From Clostridia bacterium DTU025 (GTDB lineage Bacteria; Bacillota; DTU025), in NCBI GenBank assembly GCA_001513145.1, contig LFSP01000037.1, positions 82,390 through 146,389 of the forward strand: DNA of 64,000 nt, in the 5' to 3' direction. This document shows, piece after piece, positions 54,123 through 63,025 of the stretch; the first letter of the stretch is position 1; each line of letters begins with the position of its first letter. Both the position numbers and the translations under genes were made by a program. Below the pieces are notes generated by a model. It saw only the letters and a program-made list of their open reading frames with translations, was not told the origin of the DNA and did not search any database.

Positions 54123-55049
54123 CTAGTGCGAGACCAAGCTCGATGCAAACTCCCTGGGATCGAAGGGCCTCAGATCGTCCACGCCCTCGCCTACGCCCAC
54201 GTACTTGACAGGTATGCCGAACTCGCTGCATATCGCCACAACTATCCCGCCCCTGGCAGTGCCGTCCAGCTTAGTCAGCACGATGCCTGTGAGCTCCACC
54301 GCCTCATTGAACACCCTGGCCTGAGCTATGGCGTTCTGCCCGGTGGTAGCGTCCACCACCAGCAATACCTCGTGGGGAGCGCCGGTTCCGGCCCGCCCCA
54401 GCACCCGCTTGATCTTCTTCAGCTCCTCCATGAGGTTGCTCTTGGTGTGGAGCCTCCCCGCGGTGTCCACGATGAGATAGTCGACGCCCCGGGCTCTAGC
54501 GGCTTCGAACGCATCGAAGGCCACCGCTGCCGGATCCGAACCTTCTTGGTGCTTAATGACCGGGGCTCCGACCCGCCGTCCCCACACCTCCAGCTGCTCT
54601 ATGGCGGCCGCCCTGAAGGTGTCCGCCGCAGCCAGCATCACGCCGTGCCCCCCCTTGCTCAGCATCGACGCAATCTTCCCCGCCGACGTGGTTTTCCCGG
54701 TGCCGTTCACCCCTACCATCATGATGACAGTGGGACCCTGCTCAGCCTTGGCAAGCTCGGGACGCAGGCTGTCGGCCCCGAGGATGCGCAGTATCTCCTC
54801 CTCGATAAGGCCTGTAGCCGTGTTGGAGTCAACGGGCTGCCCCTCCTCGGCCCTCTTCCGCAACGCTTCCATGATGGACTCAGTGGCCTTCACGCCAAGG
54901 TCCGACTGGATGAGAACTGCCTCGAGCTCTTCCAGGGCCTCCTCGTCGATGCGGGCCTTCCCAGTGAAAACCTGCTCGATCTTGCCTATAAGGGCCTCCC
55001 TCGTCTTTGTTAGCCCGGCACGGATTGCAGAAAACAACGACGGCGACAT
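54123..55049 (-). CDS. ftsY: Signal recognition particle receptor FtsY
   Basis: FtsY is the membrane-associated SRP receptor GTPase. The 308-residue product is a minimal NG form without the acidic A domain: N domain (about 1-95; EALEELEAVLIQSDLGVKAT), G domain with MMVGVNGTGKTTSAGKIASM, DTFRAAAIEQLEVWGRRVGA, YLIVDTAGRLHTKSNLMEEL, LTKLDGTARGGIVVAI and YVGVGEGVDDLRPFDPREFA. The ATG at 55049 has GGAGGT upstream. It follows smc by 38 bases as usual, but its normal partner ylxM-ffh is separated by about 1 kb of repeats. Confidence 0.98.
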   Translation of the reverse strand: MSPSLFSAIRAGLTKTREALIGKIEQVFTGKARIDEEALEELEAVLIQSDLGVKATESIMEALRKRAEEGQPVDSNTATGLIEEEILRILGADSLRPELAKAEQGPTVIMMVGVNGTGKTTSAGKIASMLSKGGHGVMLAAADTFRAAAIEQLEVWGRRVGAPVIKHQEGSDPAAVAFDAFEAARARGVDYLIVDTAGRLHTKSNLMEELKKIKRVLGRAGTGAPHEVLLVVDATTGQNAIAQARVFNEAVELTGIVLTKLDGTARGGIVVAICSEFGIPVKYVGVGEGVDDLRPFDPREFASSLVSH

Positions 55050-55087
55050 GGGACTACCTCCGCTTAGCCTACGCTAATGTACCTACG

Positions 55088-58000
55088 CTAATGTGAGGGC
55101 GCGACCAGGCTGAACACCTTCGATACGCCCTGCTCCTCCATGGTGACGCCGTACAGCACGTCGGCGCACTCCATGGTTCTCTTCCTGTGAGTGACGATTA
55201 TGACCTGAACTGTCCGTGCTATTGACCTCAGCATCTCGACGAACCTAGCGAGGTTGGCTTCATCCAGGGCTGCGTCTATCTCGTCGAACACGCAAACCGG
55301 ACTGGGCTTCACGCGCATTATCGCAAAGAGAAGCGCGATCGCAACCAGCGACTTCTCCCCGCCTGAAAGCAGCGACATCCGGGTCAGGCGCTTCCCAGGC
55401 GGCTGGCAGACGATCTCGATGCCGCATTCCAGCGAACGCGACGGGTCCTCCAGCACCAGGTCTGCGGTGCCTCCTCCGAAGATCTCAGTGAATATGTCGC
55501 TGAACTCCACCCTGAGCTGCTCGAAAGTGGCATGGAACTGCTCTGTGCACGCTCTGTCGCATTCGCGGATAACCTGGATAAGGGACTCCTGCGCCTCCTC
55601 CAGGTCCTGAAGCTGCGCGGTGAGGAACTGGTATCGCTCTCCAAGGGCGGCCGCCTCCTCCGGAGCGGTGTGGTTTATGGGCCCCATCGCCTCCATCTCG
55701 GCACGCAGAGCATCGATCCGCTCACACATGTCGTCTCGGTTCAACGCCGACGGCGGACGGTTCAGGGCGGCCTGCACATCCATGTCGTATGCGTCCTCAA
55801 GGCGCTCACGGGCGGACTCGAACTCCGCCGCACGCCTGGCCTCCTCCACGCTGGCTTCACGCAGCTTCTCGGCCAGGGACGACTCAGCCCTTCGGGCCGA
55901 CCTCACTTCCCGCTCGGCCGTGGCGGCGGCCTGAGTCGCTTCGGCCCTCGCAGCCAGGGCATGGTCGAGCCTGTCTCTGTCCTCCTCGTAACGCGCCGCC
56001 GCTACCGCCGCGGCCGCCTCCGCCTCAGCCACCTCTGACTCCAGGCGCGCCAGATCCTCGCGGGCGGCGGCGAGCTCAGCCTGAAGCCTGGCCACATTGG
56101 CGCCGCGCTCGGCTAGGCGCCTTTCCGCCCTGGCGAGATCCGCACGGCTCGATGACAGTCTCTCCACCGCAGCAGCCAGACGGCCCGAAGCGGCCGCGTT
56201 CAGTCTGGAGCACTCGTCCTCCAGCCGACGTTGCCTGGCGGTGAGCTCCGTCAGCCGGGCCACCTCAGATTCCAGTTCCTTCTGCCTCTCGGCTGACGCT
56301 GCCAAGGCGCTGTCGATGTCCTCCAAGACGGCAGCAGCCGCCTCGCCGGACAACTGGTCCAGCTCCAGCTGGAGATCTGAGAGCGCCTCCCTCACAGCCG
56401 CAGCCTGCAGCGTTACCGTCTCCAGGCGCCGTGCGGCCTCAGCTTGGGCATTGCGCGCTGCGGCCACGGCGTCCTCCGCATCGGCGACAGCCTTCTGCGA
56501 CGCCTGCAGAGCCACCTGCGTCCTCTCACGCTCCGCCGCAGCTTCCGCAGCTTGAGTCCTTGCCTGCTGGAGCTCCTCTCCGAGCTCCTTAAGCCTTCTG
56601 ACTCTTCCTATTAGCCCTGACTGCCTGTCGTTGCGCTCTCCTCCGGTGATGGCGCCAGCTCCCGATATGAGGTCACCATCTAGCGTGGCCATGCGCAGAC
56701 GGCACCCCGCCCGCGCAAGCCGGATGCCTGACTCCAGCGTGTCCACCACCAGAACCCTGCCCAGCAGGTAGTCCACGACTTTGCGGTAGGCGGGATCGGC
56801 TTGCACTAGGTCCGCCGCTAGCCCCACAACTCCGCTGGCATATGCCTGCCCTCGCCCTTGCCCGAAGCCTGGGATCTCCGACGCCGCAGCACGCTGTGGG
56901 CGCAGGATGTCCAGGGGAAGGAAGGTGGCCCTGCCCGCCCTCTGGCGCTTCAGCTCCTCCACGGCGCGTCTGGCCACGTCAGCGGTGGACGCCACGATGT
57001 TCTGGACCGCTGACCCCAGCGCAGCCTCTATGGCAGCCTCATACTCCTTCGGCGCCGTGACGAGCTCCGCCACCGCCCCCAAGAGGCCCGCCTTCTTCCA
57101 GGAGTCGTCCGCAAGCAGAGTCCGCACTGCGCGGCCGTACCCCTCGTAGTCGCGCTGGATCGCAGCCAGGCTGCTGTAGGATGCCTCCAGCGATGCGAGC
57201 ATCGCGTTGCACCTGCTCACCGCCGCCTCCGCCGCCCTCATTCGGGCCTGAGCCTGTTGGTGCTTGTCCAGGCATGATCGGTGGTGAGCCGCCGCCTCGT
57301 CGATGCGGCGCTTGGCGTCAGCCACCGCTACCGCGGCGGCTGACCCCGCCCGCTCCAGCTCAGCGAGCTCCGCCTGCTTGGTCTGCACCTGCAGTGTAAG
57401 GCGTTCCGCCCGGGCCTGCCTGTTTCGGGCCTCCGCCTCGCGGGCCGCCTTGGCCGACCTCAGGTCGGCGCAGGTGGAGAGCACCTCAAAGAGCCTGGCT
57501 TTCGCCTGGTCCAGGGCTGACTCCGCCGCCTCCCTCTCCTGCCTGGCCCTGGAGGCCTCCACCCTGACCTGAGCCATCTCCGCCTGCGCGGCCTCGTGCT
57601 CCGCCCGGCACTCGGCGAAAGCCTCCGTCGCTTGTACGCGCTGCCCCTCGGCTTCGGCCAGCTGTACCTTTGCGTCCTCAAGTTCCGACTCCAGTTCTGT
57701 GCAGCGCTGCGTGGCGGCCTCCAGTCGCTCCCTGGCCAGCTGATACATGCCTGCCCGGCGCTCAGCCTCTGCCCTCGCCTCGCCCAGGGCGGAATGAAGC
57801 GCGTCGGCGCGGCTCTCTGCGTCAGCCGCGGCCACTCGGGCAGCCTCCGCAGCGGCCTCCGCCTGGGCGCACGACGCCGCCGCCGCGTGTATCCGATCGG
57901 TCATGGCCTCTATCTGGCGCTGCGCCTCGGTGCGCGCAGCGTTCGCCCTGGCGAGGTCATGGCAGAGTAGGTCCAGCTCCAGCTGACGCAGTTCGTCCGA

Positions 58001-58654
58001 CAGCCCTCGCCAGGCCACCGCCTGGTCCGCCTGCGCGCGCAACACAGGGAGCTGCCGCGCGATCTCGGCGGCGACATCGCTCACCCTGAGCTGATCAGCT
58101 CTTACCTCCACCAGCCGGCGCTCGGCGTCCCTCTTGCGAAGGCGGTACTTGGTGATCCCGGCAGCCTCGTCGAACACCGCCCGCCTGTCCTCCGGCCGGG
58201 CCGATAGCACAGCGTCTATTTTCCCCTGCTCCACAACGGAGTACGCCTCTCGGCCCAGGCCCGTGCCGGAGAATAGGTCTTGCACGTCCCGCAGACGGCA
58301 CTGCACGCCGTTGAGCAGGTACTCGGATTCGCCGGACCTATACACCCTTCGTGCGACGGTGACCTCGTCATAGTCTACATTGAGAAAATGATCGGAGTTG
58401 TCGAACACCAGCACGACCTCGGCGTAGCCCAACGGCCGCCTGCCAGCGGCGCCGGAGAAGATCACGTCCTGCATCCGCGATCCTCTGAGGATGCGCGGGC
58501 TCTGCTCGCCCATGGCCCATCTGATGGCATCGGAAATGTTGCTCTTTCCAACGCCATTGGGGCCCACGATGCCGGCTATGCCCTGCTTGAACTCAAGCTC
58601 CACACGGCCGGCAAAGGACTTGAACCCGTACATCGACATCTTTTTCAGGTACAA
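55088..58654 (-). CDS. smc: Chromosome segregation protein SMC
   Basis: SMC organises and segregates the chromosome together with ScpA/ScpB. The 1188-residue product has the N-terminal head (YLKKMSMYGFKSFAGRVELE, GPNGVGKSNISDAIRWAMGE with Walker A), two long Ala/Glu/Arg-rich coiled coils (about 165-500 and 660-1000), a hinge (about 505-640, with GLLGAVAELVTAPKEYEAAI and TLDGDLISGAGAITGG), and the C-terminal head with signature LSLLSGGEKSLVAIALLFAI (preceded by TRM) and Walker B CVFDEIDAALDEANLARFVE. The start I choose is TTG 58654 with GGGAGG 7 bases upstream, five codons inside the longest frame. Confidence 0.98.
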   Translation of the reverse strand: MYLKKMSMYGFKSFAGRVELEFKQGIAGIVGPNGVGKSNISDAIRWAMGEQSPRILRGSRMQDVIFSGAAGRRPLGYAEVVLVFDNSDHFLNVDYDEVTVARRVYRSGESEYLLNGVQCRLRDVQDLFSGTGLGREAYSVVEQGKIDAVLSARPEDRRAVFDEAAGITKYRLRKRDAERRLVEVRADQLRVSDVAAEIARQLPVLRAQADQAVAWRGLSDELRQLELDLLCHDLARANAARTEAQRQIEAMTDRIHAAAASCAQAEAAAEAARVAAADAESRADALHSALGEARAEAERRAGMYQLARERLEAATQRCTELESELEDAKVQLAEAEGQRVQATEAFAECRAEHEAAQAEMAQVRVEASRARQEREAAESALDQAKARLFEVLSTCADLRSAKAAREAEARNRQARAERLTLQVQTKQAELAELERAGSAAAVAVADAKRRIDEAAAHHRSCLDKHQQAQARMRAAEAAVSRCNAMLASLEASYSSLAAIQRDYEGYGRAVRTLLADDSWKKAGLLGAVAELVTAPKEYEAAIEAALGSAVQNIVASTADVARRAVEELKRQRAGRATFLPLDILRPQRAAASEIPGFGQGRGQAYASGVVGLAADLVQADPAYRKVVDYLLGRVLVVDTLESGIRLARAGCRLRMATLDGDLISGAGAITGGERNDRQSGLIGRVRRLKELGEELQQARTQAAEAAAERERTQVALQASQKAVADAEDAVAAARNAQAEAARRLETVTLQAAAVREALSDLQLELDQLSGEAAAAVLEDIDSALAASAERQKELESEVARLTELTARQRRLEDECSRLNAAASGRLAAAVERLSSSRADLARAERRLAERGANVARLQAELAAAREDLARLESEVAEAEAAAAVAAARYEEDRDRLDHALAARAEATQAAATAEREVRSARRAESSLAEKLREASVEEARRAAEFESARERLEDAYDMDVQAALNRPPSALNRDDMCERIDALRAEMEAMGPINHTAPEEAAALGERYQFLTAQLQDLEEAQESLIQVIRECDRACTEQFHATFEQLRVEFSDIFTEIFGGGTADLVLEDPSRSLECGIEIVCQPPGKRLTRMSLLSGGEKSLVAIALLFAIMRVKPSPVCVFDEIDAALDEANLARFVEMLRSIARTVQVIIVTHRKRTMECADVLYGVTMEEQGVSKVFSLVAPSH

Positions 58655-58667
58655 CGCCGAACCTCCC

Positions 58668-58698
58668 AAAAAGCCGGGCCGGACATGGCCGGCCCGGC
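58668..58698 (-). terminator. Intrinsic terminator between rnc and smc
   Basis: GCCGGGCCGG and CCGGCCCGGC make a perfect 10-bp stem (58673-58698) with a 6-base loop, followed on the minus strand by TTTTT and then immediately by the smc ribosome site. A classic terminator shape in this position would either attenuate smc-ftsY or imply an smc promoter inside rnc. Confidence 0.85.
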
Positions 58699-58732
58699 GT
58701 GACGCTTGGTGGATTGCCGCTACGACATGGCG

Positions 58733-59419
58733 CTACTCGAGAGACTCCAGAGACTCAAGGGATTCCAAAGCTGCCCTGGCGGCGTTCTGCTCGGCATCGC
58801 GCCGGCTGGATCCGACGCCTATCGACGCTGGGCGGCCATTGATGACGGCCTGAACGGTGAACACAGGCGCATGCGGCGGGCCCTCCACAGACAGCGTGGT
58901 GTACGACACGGTCCCGGCTCCGCCTGCCTGAACACGCTCCTGCAGGGCTGTCTTGTAGTCAGCAAGCGGCTCGGATATCGCCTGCGCTATCTCCCGCTCC
59001 ATCCATCGCATGATGAAGCCGCGCGCAGCGTCGAAGCCTCCGTCGATGAACACCGCCCCTATCACGGCCTCCATCGCGCCAGCCAGGTTGCGCCGCTTAT
59101 TTCGTCCACCGCTCAGCTCCTCGCCGTGGCTGAGCCTCAGCATATCGCCGAGTCGCAGCCTCCTAGCGACGCGAGCAAGGGTGCGGCCGCTCAGCACTTG
59201 CGCGCTGACCTTCGACATAGCTCCCTCGGAGGCGTCGGGCATCATCCGCATCAGCGCCTCCGCCACCACCGCCTTCAGCACGGCATCGCCAAGGTACTCC
59301 AGGCGTTCGTTGGAGGCATGCCGGCCCAGTCCGTGCTCCGAGCTGTAGGAACTGTGGGTCAGGGCTTGTTCAAGCAGCTCCGGCCTGGAGAACTCGTATC
59401 CGACGCCTTCAGCGCACAC
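58733..59419 (-). CDS. rnc: Ribonuclease III
   Basis: RNase III cleaves double-stranded RNA in rRNA maturation and mRNA control. The 228-residue product has the nuclease domain with the signature NERLEYLGDAVLKAVVAEAL, NLAGAMEAVIGAVFIDGGFD containing other metal ligands, and a C-terminal dsRNA-binding domain (DYKTALQERVQAGGAGTVSY, GSSRRDAEQNAARAALESLE). The last residues are an ESLE repeat encoded by 9-base near-repeats (58733-58765). The GTG start at 59419 overlaps the acpP end by 11 bases. plsX-acpP-rnc-smc-ftsY is the usual order minus fabD and fabG. Confidence 0.97.
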   Translation of the reverse strand: MCAEGVGYEFSRPELLEQALTHSSYSSEHGLGRHASNERLEYLGDAVLKAVVAEALMRMMPDASEGAMSKVSAQVLSGRTLARVARRLRLGDMLRLSHGEELSGGRNKRRNLAGAMEAVIGAVFIDGGFDAARGFIMRWMEREIAQAISEPLADYKTALQERVQAGGAGTVSYTTLSVEGPPHAPVFTVQAVINGRPASIGVGSSRRDAEQNAARAALESLESLESLE

Positions 59420-59651
59420 GCTCGGCTATGTACGACACAGCCTGCCCCACTGTGCGAAGCTGGTCGAAGTCGTCCTCCGATACTCTCATGTTGAACTCCT
59501 CTTCCAGCTCGTAGACGATCTCCGTGAGATAGAGTGAGTCGGCTCCAAGGTCGTCCACGAAGCTGGCGTCTGGAGTCACGTCCTCCTCAGGTATGCCAAG
59601 CTTATCGGCGACGATCTCGCGCACTTTGGCCAGGATCTCTGCCTCGGTCAT
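59409..59651 (-). CDS. acpP: Acyl carrier protein
   Basis: ACP carries growing acyl chains in fatty acid synthesis on a 4'-phosphopantetheine arm. The 80-residue product begins MTEAEILAKVREIVADKLGI and has the attachment motif VDDLGADSLYLTEIVYELEE, where the Ser in DSL is modified. The residues after DSL read YLTEIV rather than the more common DTVELV, a mild variation. The ATG at 59651 has GGAGGT 7 bases upstream. It overlaps rnc by 11 bases and follows plsX by 58 bases. Confidence 0.96.
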   Translation of the reverse strand: MTEAEILAKVREIVADKLGIPEEDVTPDASFVDDLGADSLYLTEIVYELEEEFNMRVSEDDFDQLRTVGQAVSYIAERVR

Positions 59652-59709
59652 TACCGGCACCTCCATGTGCGTTGTTCAACGACAGTGTAACTCAAGGCCA
59701 GCAGGGGCT

Positions 59710-60747
59710 TCAAGAGCCGCCGGTCTCGCCGCCTCCTGCATTCTCCGCCCTGAACTGGGCAGCCGCCCGCTTCATGCTCTGAACCACGCCGGCTTCGACC
59801 AGCCTGGCCGTGACGGCGATGGCGCTGGCGAACGCCTTCCTGCTGGAGCTGCCGTGGGCTTTCACCACCAGCCCGGCAAGGCCCAACAGCGGTGCGCCGC
59901 CGTACTCAGAATAGTCCATCCGAGCCTTCACGCTCTTCAGGGCGGGTTTCAGAAGCAGCGCTCCCATCTTGGCGCGGAAGTTGCGCTCCACCTCCTGGCG
60001 GATCATCTGAAACACCGCCTGCCCCAGCCCCTCCATGAGCTTGAGGGCGACGTTCCCCGTGAAGCCATCTGACACGATGACGTCCACGTCGCCGCTTTGG
60101 ATGGTTCTGGCCTCAATGTTGCCGACGAAGTCCAATCCTGACTTCGACAGGAGCTCGAAAGCCTGACGATGCACCGCGGTGCCCTTGCTTGGCTCGGTGC
60201 CGTTGGAAAGCAGCCCCACGCTGGGGCGCTGGATGCCGAAGAGCGCAGCCGCGTAAGCGCTTCCCAATGCGGCGAACTGCAGCAGGTGTTCGGGCTTGCA
60301 CTCCGGGTTCGCCCCGACGTCCAGAAACAGGCACGGCCTCTTCAACGTCGGCACAGGCGTGGCCAGAGCAGGCCTGGCTATGCCGGGGATCCTGCCCACC
60401 ACCAGCGGCCCCGCTGCCACCAGCGCCCCGGTGCTGCCGGCGCTGACCAGAGCGGCAGCCCTGCCCTCCCGAACCAGTCTGGCTCCCACCACTATGGAGG
60501 AGTCGCGCTTGTGCCTCACCGCCGTGAGGGGATCCTCATCCATGGTGATGGACTCGGATGCGTGGACGACGCTGATCCGCTGCCCAAGGTCGGCCCCGAT
60601 CCCGAGGCTCGAGAGCTCCTTCGCGATCACCGCCTCGTCTCCCACGAGGGCAATGCGTGCACTGCAGCGCCTGAGGGCTTCGACGGCTCCCGGCACCGCC
60701 TCAAGCGGACCGTAGTCACCGCCCATGGCGTCCACTGCGATTATCAT
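59710..60747 (-). CDS. plsX: Phosphate acyltransferase PlsX
   Basis: PlsX makes acyl-phosphate from acyl-ACP for phospholipid synthesis. The 345-residue product starts MIIAVDAMGGDYGPLEAVPG, with SAGSTGALVAAGPLVVGRIP, FLDVGANPECKPEHLLQFAA, VGLLSNGTEPSKGTAVHRQA, VIVSDGFTGNVALKLMEGL and GAPLLGLAGLVVKAHGSSS, the full family pattern. A frame extends 8 codons upstream, but the ATG at 60747 is the family start. It follows rpmF; fapR, fabH, fabD and fabG, often nearby, are not between these genes. Confidence 0.97.
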   Translation of the reverse strand: MIIAVDAMGGDYGPLEAVPGAVEALRRCSARIALVGDEAVIAKELSSLGIGADLGQRISVVHASESITMDEDPLTAVRHKRDSSIVVGARLVREGRAAALVSAGSTGALVAAGPLVVGRIPGIARPALATPVPTLKRPCLFLDVGANPECKPEHLLQFAALGSAYAAALFGIQRPSVGLLSNGTEPSKGTAVHRQAFELLSKSGLDFVGNIEARTIQSGDVDVIVSDGFTGNVALKLMEGLGQAVFQMIRQEVERNFRAKMGALLLKPALKSVKARMDYSEYGGAPLLGLAGLVVKAHGSSSRKAFASAIAVTARLVEAGVVQSMKRAAAQFRAENAGGGETGGS

Positions 60748-60767
60748 TGCTGAACGCGCACCCCCCA

Positions 60768-60832
60768 ACAAAAGCTTAGAGCGGGTTCAACCGAACGACG
60801 CCACGCTCGGACGAATCCGCTCAACAAGCTTT
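60768..60832 (-). terminator. Terminator between rpmF and plsX
   Basis: On the minus strand AAAGCTT pairs with AAGCTTT and, inside it, GAGCGG with CCGCTC, enclosing a long loop. TTTTGTTG follows. It lies 12-76 bases past the rpmF stop. It would end or attenuate the rpmF transcript ahead of plsX. Confidence 0.65.
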
Positions 60833-60843
60833 CATAGCCACGT

Positions 60844-61023
60844 TTACTCTGACACCGCAACGGCCGCGCGGCCGCGGTAGTGACCACATTCCGGGCATGC
60901 AGTGTGGGGAAGCCTCGGCTTCTTGCACTGCGGGCACTCTACAGTCGCCACCGGCTCGGCCTTCCAGTTCGCGCGGCGCTTGCGGGTACGGGACTTCCCA
61001 AACTTCTGCTTCGGATTACCCAT
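60844..61023 (-). CDS. rpmF: 50S ribosomal protein L32
   Basis: L32 is a small 50S protein of the Cys4 zinc-binding type. The 59-residue product begins MGNPKQKFGKSRTRKRRANW and has CPQC (about 30-33) and CPEC (about 43-46) in VECPQCKKPRLPHTACPECG. The C+ form is usual in organisms not using a zinc-free backup. The ATG at 61023 lies 147 bases beyond the DUF177 gene stop, with a candidate promoter in that gap (61101-61129). The DUF177-rpmF-plsX order is conserved across bacteria. Confidence 0.97.
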   Translation of the reverse strand: MGNPKQKFGKSRTRKRRANWKAEPVATVECPQCKKPRLPHTACPECGHYRGRAAVAVSE

Positions 61024-61100
61024 AGCCTCGGTCAAGCCGCGGGCTCATCGCCTCGCAGGCCAGACCTTTACACCCCCTGTTCAATGACTCAAGCTTTCAC

Positions 61101-61129
61101 ATTTTACTACTTGCGCGTCCCCCAGGCAA
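61101..61129 (-). promoter_or_regulatory. Candidate promoter of rpmF
   Basis: On the minus strand TTGCCT and TAAAAT are 17 bases apart in the DUF177-rpmF gap. Transcription would start near 61094, about 70 bases before rpmF. Confidence 0.6.
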
Positions 61130-61169
61130 GGGGCACACGTCGCTCGCCCTGTTGGCCTCGCCTCCTGGC

Positions 61170-61688
61170 CTACTCCTTCAAGTCGCGCAGCAACAGTCCC
61201 AGGCCCCAGTCGTCCTGAGGCGGGCACTGGCACGACGCCTTGTTCCGATCCGCCCCGCACTGGGGGCACAGACCCTTGCATTCCTCGCTGCACAGGAGCT
61301 TGATAGGCAACTGTAGCAGGAAGCCCTGCTCTATCGACTCGCGCAGGTCTATTTCGTCGTCCAAGCCGTACGGCCTCGCGTCGTCGTCCAGCACTTCCTT
61401 GGCGGGCGCCTCGTCCACACGGTAGAAGGTCTCGAGCAGCTCCACCGTGAGGGGCATCGAGTACTCCTCCAGGCATCGGTCGCAGGTGAGCACCGACTCC
61501 GCCTGGGCCGTGCCGGTCACAAGGATGTGCTTTCCTGCGTTAGTGGCCTGCCCCTCGAACCTCACAGGTCCTGGGAACTTCATCTCACTCCTGGTAAGAT
61601 CGATGGGGTCCAACGTGCCCTCGAGCTCCAAAGGCATGCTGCTGCCTTTCTCGAGACGAAGGCTCTCCACACTGAATGAAAAGGCCAA
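61170..61688 (-). CDS. DUF177 (YceD-like) large-subunit rRNA accumulation protein
   Basis: YceD/DUF177 proteins accompany rpmF in many bacteria and are linked to 23S rRNA accumulation. The 172-residue product has the conserved TAQAESVLTCDRCLEEYSMP region with one Cys pair and a second set, LLCSEECKGLCPQCGADRNK followed by ASCQCPPQDD, typical of the family and possibly zinc-binding. The start at 61688 is a TTG, with a possible GTG six codons in. It is 16 bases after ackA. Confidence 0.88.
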   Translation of the reverse strand: MAFSFSVESLRLEKGSSMPLELEGTLDPIDLTRSEMKFPGPVRFEGQATNAGKHILVTGTAQAESVLTCDRCLEEYSMPLTVELLETFYRVDEAPAKEVLDDDARPYGLDDEIDLRESIEQGFLLQLPIKLLCSEECKGLCPQCGADRNKASCQCPPQDDWGLGLLLRDLKE

Positions 61689-61704
61689 GTGGATACACCC
61701 CGTT

Positions 61705-62922
61705 CTATGAGACTGCTCCGGCGGCCTTCACGATCTCCGCGGTGTCTCGTGCTATCGTGATCTCCTCGTTGGTGGGGATGCACAGCACCGCCACGCGGGA
61801 CGCAGGCGTGGAGATCACCTGTTCCACCCCTCGCACCTGGTTCTTCTCTGGGTCCAGCTCCACACCGAAGACGCCCAGCCTCTTGCAGATTCGCTCGCGC
61901 ATCTCGGGGGAGTTCTCGCCTATGCCAGCGGTGAACACGATCGCGTCAAGGGCGCCCATGGCCACTGCGTACGCCCCGATGTACTTCGCCACCCTGTAGG
62001 CGAAGACGTCCAGCGCCAGCTGCGCCAGCTCGTTTCCGTCGAGAGCAGCCTGTTCTAGGTCGCGGAAGTCGTTGGATGCTCCTCCAGACAGCCCAAGCAC
62101 GCCAGACTTCTTGTTGAGGTAGCCCAGCACCACCTCCGCCGGTGACTTCTCCAGCTTCTCACAGAGAAAAGAGACTATGGCCGGATCGATATCTCCGCTC
62201 CTGGTGCCCATGGGCACGCCCTCGAGCGGAGTGAACCCCATGGTGGTATCGATGGAGATCCCGTGTTTCACTGCGGCAAGGCTCGAGCCGTTGCCCAAGT
62301 GGCATGTGACTACGCACAACTCCTCCTTGGGCCTGCTGAGTACCTGCGCCGCCCGGGCTGACACGTATCTGTGAGACGTGCCGTGGAACCCGTAGCGCCT
62401 GACGCCGTACTTCCTGTACAGCTCGTAAGGTAGGGCGTACATGTAGGCTTCCCTGGGCATCGTCTGATGAAACGCCGTATCGAACACGCCCACCATGGGC
62501 AGGTTCGGCATGAGACGGCGGCAAGCCTGAACGCCCATGATGTTCGGAGGGTTGTGCAGGGGCGCAAGGTCCTGGCACTCGTCCAGAGCCTTCATGACTT
62601 CGTCGTCGATAAGCACCGAACCGGCGAACTTCTCTCCGCCGTGCACCACCCGGTGCCCCACCGCCGAGACCTCGGAAAGGTCAGAGATTACGCCGATCTC
62701 GGCGTCGGTGAGGGCGGCGAACACGTGCTTTAGGGCCTCCTCGTGGTCCTTGGCCTCAACGTTGTACGTGATCTTGTCGCGCCCCTCGGGCCGGTGCACG
62801 ATGAAGGCGTCGGGACTGCCGACCCGCTCCACGTTGCCCTTGGCCATGCACACCTCCTTGTCCATGTCGAACAGCTGGTACTTCAGCGACGAGCTGCCAC
62901 AGTTGATCACCAGAATCTTCAT
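61705..62922 (-). CDS. ackA: Acetate kinase
   Basis: AckA converts acetyl-phosphate and ADP to acetate and ATP. The 405-residue product starts [20 protein letters not shown], with [99 protein letters not shown] and [18 protein letters not shown], all active-site segments intact. The frame opens upstream to 62979; the ATG at 62922 has GAGGAGG upstream. pta is not adjacent. The organism thus has acetate kinase as well as two butyrate kinases. Confidence 0.98.
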   Translation of the reverse strand: MKILVINCGSSSLKYQLFDMDKEVCMAKGNVERVGSPDAFIVHRPEGRDKITYNVEAKDHEEALKHVFAALTDAEIGVISDLSEVSAVGHRVVHGGEKFAGSVLIDDEVMKALDECQDLAPLHNPPNIMGVQACRRLMPNLPMVGVFDTAFHQTMPREAYMYALPYELYRKYGVRRYGFHGTSHRYVSARAAQVLSRPKEELCVVTCHLGNGSSLAAVKHGISIDTTMGFTPLEGVPMGTRSGDIDPAIVSFLCEKLEKSPAEVVLGYLNKKSGVLGLSGGASNDFRDLEQAALDGNELAQLALDVFAYRVAKYIGAYAVAMGALDAIVFTAGIGENSPEMRERICKRLGVFGVELDPEKNQVRGVEQVISTPASRVAVLCIPTNEEITIARDTAEIVKAAGAVS

Positions 62923-63025
62923 ACGGTAATACCTCCTCCAGTTCAAAACAAAGACATGGCTGACGCCACGTCTTGACACCCTACGTCTGTTGGCGCCCTG
63001 CCGGCCTTGCGGCTCAGCCGCGAGG

